64,000 bases of DNA, from NCBI RefSeq assembly GCF_040361195.1, contig NZ_APNE01000003.1. One strand, 5' to 3'. Both the position numbers and the translations under genes were made by a program. This document shows, one piece after another, positions 52,804-61,821 of the stretch (its first letter is position 1; every line of letters begins with the position of its first letter). Below the pieces are notes generated by a model, which worked only from the letters and a program-made list of their open reading frames with translations, made no database searches and was not told where the DNA came from. The stretch comes from Salinisphaera hydrothermalis. GTDB lineage: Bacteria > Pseudomonadota > Gammaproteobacteria > Nevskiales > Salinisphaeraceae.

Positions 52804-53196
52804 GACGTAGACGAACCCCTTTCGAATCGACGCCGGTAAGGCGTCGCGCGGCGCATGCATTTTTCGCGCCAGAGCCACGCCCGGGATCCGCCCGGCCGCA
52901 TGGCCCAGTTCGCGAGTCTAACTGAGTCGTTATGGGCCGTGGCGGCCATGTGTGGCGCCCGAAGTCCCGGGCATCGAGTTGCGGGCCGACAGCCGGTTGC
53001 GCCGGGAACTCAGCCGGGCTGTGGCGAGCCCGGGCAGGCGACTCGTGTCCGGTCGATGTATTCATCCGCTGGTATCAACGGCGTGACGCGCTGCGGTAAG
53101 AGACCCCGACCCCGCCGAAAACGAGCGGTGGTTTGCTTGGCCGCCGCGCCTGCCAGTGCGGTAAGCTTGCCGCCAAGTTCAACAATCCATTCGGTC
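52804..53196. other. Divergent promoter region of the efflux and ubiEJB operons
   Basis: The 393-bp region separates the leftward efflux operon and the rightward ubiE operon. No local TetR-type repressor gene lies here, unlike many RND operons. I see no convincing coding sequence or well-formed operator. Confidence 0.55.
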
Positions 53197-53970
53197 ATGG
53201 TCGATTCCCGCCAGCCGTCATCGGACGATTCCGATACCATCGATTTCGGTTACGAACGCGTGCCGCGCGGGGCCAAGGCCCAGCGCGTCGGTGCCGTGTT
53301 CGATTCGGTGGCCGATAACTACGACATCATGAACGATCTCATGTCGATGGGCGTCCATCGGGCATGGAAGCGTTTCACGATTAGCCTGGCGGCCGTGCGA
53401 CCGGGCGAGCGCGTGCTCGATCTGGCCAGCGGTACGGGCGATCTGGCGGCGGGCTTTGCCAAGAAGGTCGGGGCGTCGGGCCGCGTGCTGATGTCCGACA
53501 TCAACCACGCCATGCTCTCCAACGGGCGCGATCGGATGATCGAGCGCGGTCTGGTGTCGAACGTCGATTATTGTCTGGCCAACGCCGAGAAGCTGCCGTT
53601 TGCCGACGACTCGTTCGATTGCGTGACCATCGGCTTCGGTCTGCGCAACGTCACCGACAAGCAGAGCGCGCTCAACGAGATGGCGCGCGTGACCAAGCCC
53701 GGCGGGCGCACCATTGTGCTCGAATTCTCCAAGCCGGCGGTGCCGGGGCTGGGGCGCGTTTACGACGTCTATTCGTTTTCCGTGCTGCCGTGGCTGGGCA
53801 AGAACGTAGCCCGTGACGAGGCGGCCTATCGTTATCTGGCCGAGTCGATCCGCATGCATCCCGATCAGGAGACGCTGAAGTCGATGATGAGCGATGCCGG
53901 CTTCATCCGTTGCGGCTATCACAATCTCACCGGCGGCATCGTTGCCGTGCATCGCGGCTACGCGCCATGA
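53197..53970 (+). CDS. ubiE: Ubiquinone/menaquinone biosynthesis C-methyltransferase
   Basis: The 257-residue SAM-dependent enzyme methylates the benzoquinol (and, where present, naphthoquinol) ring. Visible are the UbiE signature FDSVADNYDIMNDLMSMG, the SAM motif VLDLASGTGD, and FGLRNVTDKQSALNEM. ATG 53197 gives a normal length. It is the first gene of the conserved ubiE-ubiJ-ubiB operon and overlaps ubiJ by four bases. Confidence 0.96.
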   Translation: MVDSRQPSSDDSDTIDFGYERVPRGAKAQRVGAVFDSVADNYDIMNDLMSMGVHRAWKRFTISLAAVRPGERVLDLASGTGDLAAGFAKKVGASGRVLMSDINHAMLSNGRDRMIERGLVSNVDYCLANAEKLPFADDSFDCVTIGFGLRNVTDKQSALNEMARVTKPGGRTIVLEFSKPAVPGLGRVYDVYSFSVLPWLGKNVARDEAAYRYLAESIRMHPDQETLKSMMSDAGFIRCGYHNLTGGIVAVHRGYAP

Positions 53971-54593
53971 GCCCGGCGGGAGATTTTCGCGGCCTGCCCG
54001 GTCCGGCGCGGGCCGCCGCCGAGATGGCGCTCAATCGCTATATCGGCGCCGATGCGACCGCGCTCGAACGCGCCGCCGCACTCGCCGGCCGGTCGCTGAC
54101 CGTCTGTTTCTCCGATCTCGGCCTGGCGGTCACTTTCATCGGCGAGCGCCACGGGTTGCAGGTTGCCGGTTCGCCCGACGGCGACCCGGACGTGCGTCTG
54201 ACGGGGCGCTCCACCGTGTTCGCGCGCGTGTTCTTCTCCGGCGGGCGCGAAGGGCTCACCGGCGGTGGCCTGCGCATCGAGGGCGATATCGGCATCGCGC
54301 AACAGTTCGCCGATCTGTTCTCGGGTGTGGATTTCAATCTTGGCGATCTGCTGGATCAGCGCTTCGGCCCGGTGGTCGGGCATTTCCTCGAGCAGGGCGC
54401 GAAGAGCGCTGCCGGGCTGTTCTCGCGCCTGCGGCGTGAGCTGCCGGCCCAGACCGCCGAATATCTGCGCGAGGAAACCCGCGACGTGGTCGGCGCCTGG
54501 GAGCACGAGAAGCTGGCCGCCGAGGTCCAGGCATTCCGTGACGAAGTCGAGCGTACCGCCGCCCGCATCAAACGACTGGAGCGGCGACGCTGA
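53967..54593 (+). CDS. ubiJ: Ubiquinone biosynthesis accessory factor UbiJ (SCP2 domain)
   Basis: The 208-residue protein has a lipid-binding SCP2-like domain in its first half (SLTVCFSDLGLAVTFIGE, DVRLTGRSTVFARVFFSGG) and a helical C-terminus (LAAEVQAFRDEVERTAARIKRLERR). UbiJ supports the soluble ubiquinone-synthesis complex by binding the lipid intermediates. It is sandwiched between ubiE (four-base overlap) and ubiB (one-base overlap), the standard gammaproteobacterial order. Confidence 0.92.
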   Translation: MSPAGDFRGLPGPARAAAEMALNRYIGADATALERAAALAGRSLTVCFSDLGLAVTFIGERHGLQVAGSPDGDPDVRLTGRSTVFARVFFSGGREGLTGGGLRIEGDIGIAQQFADLFSGVDFNLGDLLDQRFGPVVGHFLEQGAKSAAGLFSRLRRELPAQTAEYLREETRDVVGAWEHEKLAAEVQAFRDEVERTAARIKRLERRR

Positions 54594-56233
54594 TGTTCGG
54601 ACGTTCGAGGCGTGTGCTGGAAATCCTGCGCACGATGCGCCGCTACGGTCTGGGTGAGCTGTTCGGCGACAACGCGCCGACCTGGCTGGTCGGCAAGCCG
54701 AAGCATTTCGATGAGCCGGTCGAGGTGCGTCTGCGCCTGGCGCTCGAATCGCTCGGGCCGGTATTCATCAAGTTCGGCCAGACGCTGTCCACGCGCCGCG
54801 ATTTATTGCCGGACGGCATGGCCGAGGAACTGTCCAAGCTGCAGGACGACGTGCCGCCATTCGAAGGCGCCGAGGCGCGTTCGTTGATCGAGGCCGCCTA
54901 CGGCCACGAGCTGGAGCGTTTCTTCGCCGAGTTCGAGGAGCAGCCGATGGCCGCGGCCTCGATCGCCCAGGTGCATGCCGCGCGGCTACACCCGGCCGAG
55001 GGCGAAGCCCAGGGCGCGTCCGTCGTGGTCAAGGTGCTGCGTCCGGACGTGCACGAGCGCGTCGCGCGCGATATCTCGGTGCTGTATACGCTGGCGCGGA
55101 TGGCGGCACGCTTCCATCCGGAAGCCGAGCGTCTGCGTCCGGTGGAGATCGTGGCCGAATACGACCGCATCATCCACGACGAACTCAACCTGATGCGCGA
55201 GGGCGCCAACGCCAGCCAGCTCGGGCGCAACTGGTACGGCTCGGATCTCATCGTGCATCCGACCATTTACTTCGACTACAGCACCGAGTCGGTGCTGGTG
55301 ATGGAGCGCATGGAAGGCGTGCCGATCGACGACGTCGACACGCTCAAAGCGGCCGGCGTGGACTTCAAGGTGCTGGCCGAGCGCGGCGTGGAGATCTTCT
55401 TCAAACAGGTCTTTCGCGACAATTTCTTCCATGCCGACATGCACCCCGGCAACATCTTCGTACAGACCGACAACCCCGAGCGCCCGCGCTACGTCGGTCT
55501 GGATTTCGGCATCGTCGGCACGCTGACGGCCGAAGATCAGCGCTATCTGGCCGAGAATTTCCTCGCGTTCTTCAACCAGGACTATCGGCGCATTGCCGAG
55601 CTGCACGTCGAATCCGGCTGGATGCCGGCCGATACCAGCATCGAGGATTTCGAGGGCGCCATCCGGACGGTGTCCGAGCCGATCATGAACAAGCCGCTGG
55701 CCGAGATTTCCTTCGGTCTGTTCCTGGTGCGCCTGTTCAAGATCGCCCGGCGTTATCGCTATCAGGTCCAGCCGCAGCTGGTGCTGCTACAGAAGACCGT
55801 GCTCAACGTCGAAGGGCTGGGGCGCGATCTCTATCCGCAGCTCGATCTGTGGGCGACTGCCAAGCCGATTCTCGAGGACTGGATGCGCCGTCGGGCCGAT
55901 CCGCGCATCGCCGCCGAGCGCATCCGCCAGCAGCTGCCGCAGCTAATCGACGGCCTGCCGGATCTGGTGAGCACTGTCGCCCGTCGGGCCCGGGCCGGCG
56001 AAGCGCCGGGCGCGCATCAGCTCGAAGCCGCCCTGACCGAGATTACCTACGAACTGCGCTCGGCACGGCGTGCCATGCGCTGGACGCTCGTCGGTACCGG
56101 GCTGGTCGTGGTGTCCGCGGCCGAGCTGGCCTATCCGCCGCTGCCGGTCTGGATGGCGATCATCACCGGGCTGGCCGGCGTCGCGAGCTGGGCCAAGGCC
56201 TGGCGCGGTACGCCGCGCCCGGCGCCGAAATAA
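54593..56233 (+). CDS. ubiB: Ubiquinone biosynthesis atypical kinase/ATPase UbiB
   Basis: The 546-residue protein of the ABC1/ADCK family has the characteristic KFGQTLSTRRDLLPD motif, the alanine-rich loop MAAASIAQVHAA, the lysine VVVKVLRP, the catalytic loop FFHADMHPGNIF and the DFG-like LDFGIVGTL. Two membrane helices lie at the C-terminus. It is needed for ubiquinone synthesis, probably by extracting or presenting intermediates at the membrane. Confidence 0.96.
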   Translation: MFGRSRRVLEILRTMRRYGLGELFGDNAPTWLVGKPKHFDEPVEVRLRLALESLGPVFIKFGQTLSTRRDLLPDGMAEELSKLQDDVPPFEGAEARSLIEAAYGHELERFFAEFEEQPMAAASIAQVHAARLHPAEGEAQGASVVVKVLRPDVHERVARDISVLYTLARMAARFHPEAERLRPVEIVAEYDRIIHDELNLMREGANASQLGRNWYGSDLIVHPTIYFDYSTESVLVMERMEGVPIDDVDTLKAAGVDFKVLAERGVEIFFKQVFRDNFFHADMHPGNIFVQTDNPERPRYVGLDFGIVGTLTAEDQRYLAENFLAFFNQDYRRIAELHVESGWMPADTSIEDFEGAIRTVSEPIMNKPLAEISFGLFLVRLFKIARRYRYQVQPQLVLLQKTVLNVEGLGRDLYPQLDLWATAKPILEDWMRRRADPRIAAERIRQQLPQLIDGLPDLVSTVARRARAGEAPGAHQLEAALTEITYELRSARRAMRWTLVGTGLVVVSAAELAYPPLPVWMAIITGLAGVASWAKAWRGTPRPAPK

Positions 56234-56403
56234 TCACCCGCGTCAGGCGCCTGCCCCGAGTGGGACCTGGCGCTTGGTGGGGAAGCCGTCACGTCGACCT
56301 CATCGCCTCATGAGCTGCACCCCGCCACGACGGGTGCGATCGGCCACCTGAGCGCGCGATTCAGGCTGTATCAGCCCCTGTGACGGTGGGTCGCGGTGGT
56401 TGT

Positions 56404-56428
56404 GGGCGGGCGCCGGCCTGGCCCGCCC
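56404..56428. terminator. Hairpin between convergent ubiB and ctpA
   Basis: Eight-base arms GGGCGGGC and GCCCGCCC enclose a nine-base loop, 12 bp beyond the ctpA stop. It is suited to end both converging transcripts, though T tracts are poor on both sides. Confidence 0.55.
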
Positions 56429-56439
56429 CCAAGCCTTTA

Positions 56440-58083
56440 CTAAGAACCGCTCGAGCCGTCGCCGTTGCCCTGCGGCTTGGCGCTATCGGATGTCCCGTCG
56501 GCGGCCGAGGCCGGCTTCGGCTGGGACGTCTGGCGATGGCTCTGGTTCTCGTGCAGCGTGTTCAGGCCCTTGAGCAGAGTCAGAGCTTCGTAGACGCCGT
56601 AGTCCTTCTCGACCAGCGGCTCCTTTTGGGCCTTGCTCTTGGCCTTGGCCCCGGACTCGTCGCCGGACGACGCATTCGAATCGTCGCTCTGGCTCGCCGG
56701 TGCGGATGAATCCGGTTTCTTCGATGGTGTACCGGTCTCGGGCTTGGCTTTCGAACCGTGGTCCGCGCCGTTCTGGCTGCCCTCGCTGCCGCTGGTGATG
56801 CCGTTGTCCTTGTCGTTGTCGTGGGCTGCCGGGCCGGCTCCGGCTTCGGCCCCGGTGTTCTTGAGCGCGCCGGGCAGGTCGGCCTCGGTATAACCATAGC
56901 CGCCGCTGGCCTGGGTCGGCGTGATCTTCACCGGGGCAAGCTTGATGTCCGGGGTAATGCCCTCGGCCTGAATCGAGCGGCCGGACGGGGTGTAGTAGCG
57001 CGCGGTGGTGAGCTTGAGCGCCGAGCCGTCGTTGAGCGGCAGCACGGTCTGCACCGAGCCCTTGCCGAAGGTCTGCGTTCCCATGATCACCGCGCGATGA
57101 TCGTCCTGCAGGGCGCCGGAGACGATCTCGGCGGCTGACGCCGTGCCCTGATTGACCAGCACCACGATCGGCGCGCCGTCGAGCTTGTCGCCCGGCGTGG
57201 CCATGAACTTGTGGTTGGTATCCGCCGAGCGGCCCTGGATCGAAACGATGGGGCCACTGCTCACGAAGTCGTCGGAGACGTCGACCGCGGCATTGAGCAC
57301 GCCGCCGGGGTTGTTACGCAGATCGAGCACGAGCCCCTTGAGCGACCCGCCGGCCTGTTTCTTCAGCTTGGCCAGCGCCTTGTTCATGCCCTTGGCCGTG
57401 CCTTCGGTGAACTGGCTGATGCGGATATAACCATAGCCGGGCGCCAGCATGCGCGATTTCACGCTCGCGACCTGAATGTCGGCGCGCTTGAGGCTCAGGT
57501 GAATCGGCTTGTCGTGGCCGTCGCGCAGAATGGTGAGCGTGATCTTGCTACCCGGCTTGCCGCGCATGGCGTGCACCGCATCGCTCATGGACATGCCTTT
57601 CACCGGCTTGTCGTCGATGCGGATAATCATGTCGCCGGGCTGGATGCCGGCGCGCGAGGCCGGCGTGTCGTCGATCGGCGAGACAACCTGCAGATAGCCG
57701 TTCTCCATCTGCACCTTCACCCCCAGACCGCCGAACTGGCCCGACGTCGATACCGACAATTGCTTGTATTCGTCCGGATCGAGATAGGCCGAGTGTGGGT
57801 CCAGGCCCTCGACCATGCCGTGGATCGCGTTATCCAGCAGCGTCTTGTCGGATACCTTCTCGACGTAGCCCTGCTTGACCTCATGCATGATCGCGACGAA
57901 CTTGCGCAGCTCCGACAGCGGCAACTTCTGATTCGCGTCGCTGGCGTCGTCCGGCTTCTGCAGCTTCTGGACATCGGCCGCGGCGGGCGCGCTGTCGGCG
58001 AACGTGTTCTCTCCGATCGTGGCGACCGTGCCGACGATGACGCCGAGCACGATCAGGGAGGCGCCGCGCAGTTTGGAGTCCAT
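56440..58083 (-). CDS. Carboxy-terminal processing peptidase (S41 family)
   Basis: The 547-residue protease has an N-terminal membrane anchor or signal (LIVLGVIVGTVATIG), a PDZ domain (VVSPIDDTPASRAGIQPGD), and the S41 catalytic serine and lysine in GTASAAEIVSGA and TFGKGSVQT. Between the protease domain and the usual DYGVYEALTLLKGL C-terminal helix lies a Ser/Asp/Gly/Lys-rich segment of about 80 residues (about 411-490), and another low-complexity tail follows. It is co-oriented with envC, as in the common envC-ctpA arrangement, and processes periplasmic proteins such as murein enzymes. Confidence 0.9.
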   Translation of the reverse strand: MDSKLRGASLIVLGVIVGTVATIGENTFADSAPAAADVQKLQKPDDASDANQKLPLSELRKFVAIMHEVKQGYVEKVSDKTLLDNAIHGMVEGLDPHSAYLDPDEYKQLSVSTSGQFGGLGVKVQMENGYLQVVSPIDDTPASRAGIQPGDMIIRIDDKPVKGMSMSDAVHAMRGKPGSKITLTILRDGHDKPIHLSLKRADIQVASVKSRMLAPGYGYIRISQFTEGTAKGMNKALAKLKKQAGGSLKGLVLDLRNNPGGVLNAAVDVSDDFVSSGPIVSIQGRSADTNHKFMATPGDKLDGAPIVVLVNQGTASAAEIVSGALQDDHRAVIMGTQTFGKGSVQTVLPLNDGSALKLTTARYYTPSGRSIQAEGITPDIKLAPVKITPTQASGGYGYTEADLPGALKNTGAEAGAGPAAHDNDKDNGITSGSEGSQNGADHGSKAKPETGTPSKKPDSSAPASQSDDSNASSGDESGAKAKSKAQKEPLVEKDYGVYEALTLLKGLNTLHENQSHRQTSQPKPASAADGTSDSAKPQGNGDGSSGS

Positions 58084-58222
58084 GTCTTGTTTCCAGTGTG
58101 GTGTCAGTCGATTCCGGGGCCGCTGGGCGTCCGGTCAGGCGCTCGTGACGCGTGTCGCCATCATGCCGGTCGATCGAAGATCCCGGCGGTGCCGCGACGA
58201 TTATCGACGATAGCATACGGCC

Positions 58223-59383
58223 CTAGCCGGCCAGCCAGTGGCTCGGGTTGACCGGGTTCTGGCCGTGCCGGATCTCGAAATAAATGCCGTTTTTGTTGTG
58301 CCCGCCGCTGTGGCCGGCGGTGGCGATCGGCTGGCCGGTGGACACTGCATCGCCGACATCGACATAGCTCGCGGCCGCATGGCCGTACAACGAGTAATAG
58401 CCGTGCCCGTGATCGATGATCACGATCAGCCCGTAGCCTTTCATATAGCCGACATAGACCACGCGACCGCCGGCCACCGCATGGACTGGCGTGCCCTGGG
58501 GCGCAGCGAACCATTCGCCCTGCCAGCGTAGCGGGCCGCCGTTCTTGGTCTGACCGTAGCGCGCGAGCACGCTCTTGGCGGGCACCGGCGGGTGCATGCG
58601 TCCCTTGAGTTTGTAGAACGGTACGCCGGAGGGCACGGGCGGCAGGTTCGACAGCTGCGTCTGTACCGAATTCAGCAGTTTCTTGAGCTGGGCTTCCTGG
58701 TCGCGCATGTCCGACAGGCTGGATCGATGCGACGACAGTTGATGATCGAGAGCCGTGAGCGTGGCTTTCTGTTTTTTCTCGCTTGCTTCCAGCGAATCCA
58801 GCGTCTTCGCGCGGGCCGCGCGCTGGTCGGCGAGCTGGGCGCGTTCGTTTTCCAGCGATTGCTGCTTGGACGCCAGACGTGACAGCACGGTCTTGAGATG
58901 AGCGACCTGCTGGCTCTGGGCGTCGGAGAAGTACTGGTAATAGTTGAGCATGCGGCCGATGCGATCGGGTGACGCCCCGGACAGCAGCAGCCGCATCCGG
59001 CTCATGCGGCCGGTCTCATAGGCCGAGCGCACCTGGGCGCGCAAGGCTTCGAGTTCGTCCGAGAGATGGTCGCGTTCGGCGTCGCGCTGTTGCTTGAGGC
59101 GCGCGATACGTTTCTTGTGCTCGGCGATGTCGTGATCCAGCGAATCGAGCCGCTTGCGGGTCGCGCTGATGCGCGACTGCGCCTCGGCCAGCGCGTCCGA
59201 CAGATCGCTGCGCTGGTTCGAATCGGAGGCGATCTGCTTGCGCACCTTGGCGATGCGATTGCGCAGGGCCGACAGTTCCGCACGGGCGTGCGCCGCGCGC
59301 GAGTCGTCGTCGGCGAGGCCGGCCGCCGGGGCGAGGATGGACAACGCAAGCAATGCTGCGCCGAGCACGTGGGTCAACCGCAT
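58223..59383 (-). CDS. envC: Murein hydrolase activator EnvC-like protein (degenerate M23/LytM domain)
   Basis: The 386-residue periplasmic protein has a signal peptide (LGAALLALSILAPAAGLA), a long coiled coil (residues about 25-240, heptads in ALRNRIAKVRKQIASD and onwards) and a C-terminal LytM domain. In that domain the first metal-binding H-x-x-x-D motif is missing while YGHA and late YFEIRHG remain, which fits an activator of septal amidases rather than an active enzyme. ATG 59383 gives the proper signal peptide. The divergent yibN and upstream ctpA support the assignment. Confidence 0.9.
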   Translation of the reverse strand: MRLTHVLGAALLALSILAPAAGLADDDSRAAHARAELSALRNRIAKVRKQIASDSNQRSDLSDALAEAQSRISATRKRLDSLDHDIAEHKKRIARLKQQRDAERDHLSDELEALRAQVRSAYETGRMSRMRLLLSGASPDRIGRMLNYYQYFSDAQSQQVAHLKTVLSRLASKQQSLENERAQLADQRAARAKTLDSLEASEKKQKATLTALDHQLSSHRSSLSDMRDQEAQLKKLLNSVQTQLSNLPPVPSGVPFYKLKGRMHPPVPAKSVLARYGQTKNGGPLRWQGEWFAAPQGTPVHAVAGGRVVYVGYMKGYGLIVIIDHGHGYYSLYGHAAASYVDVGDAVSTGQPIATAGHSGGHNKNGIYFEIRHGQNPVNPSHWLAG

Positions 59384-59540
59384 CGGGCGATTGTAAGACA
59401 AGCGGCGCCGTGCGGGTCAGGGCGGCGTCGACTATGCAATAATCCCCGGCCGGCGCCCGGACCCCGGGCGATCTCAACGGCGCGCGGGGCCGTCGTCCGC
59501 GCGGCTCGGGCACGCATCTATCAAGACTCGGCACATCGGT

Positions 59541-59966
59541 ATGAATCAGTTGCTGGAATTCGTCGTCCATCATCCGCTGCTCTGGGGCGCGCTGGGCGTG
59601 ATCGTGATCGCCTTCATCGCGAACGAGGCATGGCGGGCATTCTCCGGCGGCGGGCCCATCTCCTCGGCCGAGGCGGTGCGCTTGATGAACAGCGACGATG
59701 CCGTCGTGGTCGACACGCGCTCGTCGTCGGAATACAAGAAGAATCACATCCTCAACGCCAAGCACGTGCCCACGGCGGGCATCGACGATCGCGCCAAGGA
59801 AATCTCGCGCGATACCAACAAACCGATCATCGTCTACTGCGGGGCCGGCAATGCCGCGCCAGCGGCTGCGGCCAAGCTGCGCGCTAAGGGCTATACCCGG
59901 GTCTATGCGCTCAAGGGCGGGATCAACAGCTGGCAGGCCGACGGGCTGCCGGTCACCAGTAAATAA
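59541..59966 (+). CDS. yibN: Membrane-anchored rhodanese-like protein (YibN type)
   Basis: The 141-residue protein has one N-terminal membrane helix (LWGALGVIVIAFIANEA) and a single rhodanese domain with the active-site cysteine in IVYCGAGNAAPAA. It lies 30 bp before secB, as yibN does in E. coli, where grxC separates them; no glutaredoxin gene is present here. Likely a thiosulfate- or persulfide-handling protein at the inner membrane. Confidence 0.88.
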   Translation: MNQLLEFVVHHPLLWGALGVIVIAFIANEAWRAFSGGGPISSAEAVRLMNSDDAVVVDTRSSSEYKKNHILNAKHVPTAGIDDRAKEISRDTNKPIIVYCGAGNAAPAAAAKLRAKGYTRVYALKGGINSWQADGLPVTSK

Positions 59967-59996
59967 GCGGCGCGTTCGCGCCAATCAGGAGGGACC

Positions 59997-60491
59997 ATGG
60001 CCGAAGACAACGGCAGTCAGAACGAGCAGCCCGAGGCCCAGCGCCAGGTCGGTCTGCAGAAGATCTATGTCCGCGATGCCTCGATCGAGGTGCCCGATGG
60101 CCCGCGGGTGTTCACTGAGGAGTACAACCCCGAGGTCAACGTCGATCTGAATACGCAGATCCAGTCGCTGTCCGAGGAAACCCATCAGGTGATCCTGACC
60201 GTAACGGTCACGGCCAAGCAGGGCGAACGCACGGCGTATATCGTCGAAGTGCAGCAGGCCGGCGTGTTCCAGATCGAGGGTTTCGAGGCCGACGACGAGC
60301 GTGATCACGTGCTCGGCGCCTATTGCCCGTCGATCCTGTTCCCGTACATCCGCGAGTCGGTGGGCGACATGGTGCAGCGCGCCGGGTTCCCGCACTTCCT
60401 GCTGCAGCCGGTGAACTTCGATCTGCTCTATGCCCAGCATCGGGCGAACGAAGACGGCACGCCCAGCGACGCCAGCCAGGCGACGCACTAG
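59997..60491 (+). CDS. secB: Protein-export chaperone SecB
   Basis: The 164-residue chaperone has the SecB core (LQKIYVRDASIEVPDGPRVF, INTQ-like LNTQIQSLSEETHQV, QAGVFQIEGF, LFPYIRESVGDMVQRAGFP). It keeps preproteins unfolded and hands them to SecA. AGGAGGGACC gives a good ribosome site before ATG 59997. SecB is a proteobacterial marker and supports the taxonomic reading. gpsA follows after 13 bp. Confidence 0.96.
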   Translation: MAEDNGSQNEQPEAQRQVGLQKIYVRDASIEVPDGPRVFTEEYNPEVNVDLNTQIQSLSEETHQVILTVTVTAKQGERTAYIVEVQQAGVFQIEGFEADDERDHVLGAYCPSILFPYIRESVGDMVQRAGFPHFLLQPVNFDLLYAQHRANEDGTPSDASQATH

Positions 60492-60504
60492 GGCGTTAAC
60501 GGGC

Positions 60505-61518
60505 ATGGCCGATAACCGTCCGGCCTGCCTGGCCGTGATCGGCGCCGGCTCCTGGGGGACGGCGCTGGCGGTCCATCTCGCGCGCCGCGGCCATGCGGTG
60601 CGCCTGTGGGGGCGCGACCCGGCGGCGATCGAGGCCATGGCGGCCAGCCGTACCAACGCCCGTTATCTGCCGGGTGTGGAATTTCCGGCGACGCTCGAGC
60701 CGACAGCCGAGCTGGCCGCAGCCGTGGACGGCGCCGACGATATCGTGGTGGTCGTGCCCAGCCACGCGCTGCGCGCCTGTCTGGAAGCACTGGCGCCGCT
60801 GCTCGCGCCACACCAGCGTGTGCTCTGGGCCACCAAGGGACTCGAGCCGGAAACAGCTTTGCTGCCGCACGAGGTTGCGGCCGAAGTATTGGGCGCATCG
60901 CGTGCCACCGGCGTGTTATCGGGGCCGAGTTTTGCCGGCGAAGTCGGGCGGGGGCTGCCGACGGCAGTGACCATTGCCTCCGCCGACGCCGAGTTCGCCG
61001 CCGACATGGCGCGCGTCTTCCACGACGGCGTGTTTCGGGTCTATACCTCGCAGGACGTCATTGGTGTCGGTGTCGGCGGTGCGGTCAAGAATGTGCTGGC
61101 GATCGCTGTGGGCATTTCCGACGGCCTTGGCTATGGCGCCAACGCTCGGGCGCTGCTGATCACGCGTGGGTTATCGGAAATGATGCGCCTGGGCGTGACC
61201 CTCGGCGGCATGCGCGAAACACTCACGGGCATGGCCGGGCTCGGCGATCTGCTGCTCACCTGCAGCGACGATCAATCGCGTAATCGGCGCATGGGGCTGG
61301 CTCTGGCCGCCGGCGACGACGTGCCCACGGCCGAGGCCCGCATCGGGCAGGTGGTCGAGGGCGTGCGCGTAGCGCGCGAGGTACACCGCATGGCACTCGA
61401 ACGCGGTATCGATATGCCGATTGCCGCGCAGGCCTATCGCGTGCTTCACGAAGGCGACTCGCCCCAGGAGGCCGTGCGCCGACTGACCGACCGGCCGTCG
61501 CGATCCGAAGCCGAGTGA
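60505..61518 (+). CDS. gpsA: NAD(P)-dependent glycerol-3-phosphate dehydrogenase
   Basis: The 337-residue enzyme makes sn-glycerol 3-phosphate for phospholipid synthesis. It has the Rossmann motif GAGSWGTALA (residues 13-22), LWATKGLEPET, LSGPSFA and the catalytic lysine in VGGAVKNVLAIA. The C-terminal part contains TGMAGLGDLLLTCSDDQSRN. ATG 60505 matches family length, and the secB-gpsA pairing is conserved. Confidence 0.96.
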   Translation: MADNRPACLAVIGAGSWGTALAVHLARRGHAVRLWGRDPAAIEAMAASRTNARYLPGVEFPATLEPTAELAAAVDGADDIVVVVPSHALRACLEALAPLLAPHQRVLWATKGLEPETALLPHEVAAEVLGASRATGVLSGPSFAGEVGRGLPTAVTIASADAEFAADMARVFHDGVFRVYTSQDVIGVGVGGAVKNVLAIAVGISDGLGYGANARALLITRGLSEMMRLGVTLGGMRETLTGMAGLGDLLLTCSDDQSRNRRMGLALAAGDDVPTAEARIGQVVEGVRVAREVHRMALERGIDMPIAAQAYRVLHEGDSPQEAVRRLTDRPSRSEAE

Positions 61519-61821
61519 GCCGGCCGCGGCGCTCGCGAGCCTCTCAGGGTTTGTACGGCTGGCGCTGATCGCCGTGGGTGCGGCATGGTGCGCGGGCCGA
61601 TGCGATTCCAGGCGCGCGATTAGGGCGTTCGAATACAACCGCAACGCGCCGCAGCTCATGTAGAATGAAGGTTACGGGTTCGTGAAACCGGGCAAGTTAT
61701 GTGCGTCGCACGTGTCGGTTGAGCGAAAACGAGGCACCGCCCCCGGAGCGGTCGATGGATCACGCGGCGACCGGGCCGGGTGCAGGATATCGACCGGTCC
61801 CGGCAAGATGTAGACGGGGAT
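61519..61821. other. Intergenic region upstream of the phosphatidyltransferase gene
   Basis: No gene is seen in this 303-bp gap. A TAGAAT word near 61661, in a stretch of lower GC content, is a possible -10 element for the rightward operon. There is no tRNA-like fold. Confidence 0.45.

Noticed and set aside
61519..61821. Possible tRNA or riboswitch upstream of the phosphatidyltransferase
   Set aside because: A GGTTCG-like word near 61675 is not embedded in a cloverleaf, and no conserved riboswitch core is recognisable.
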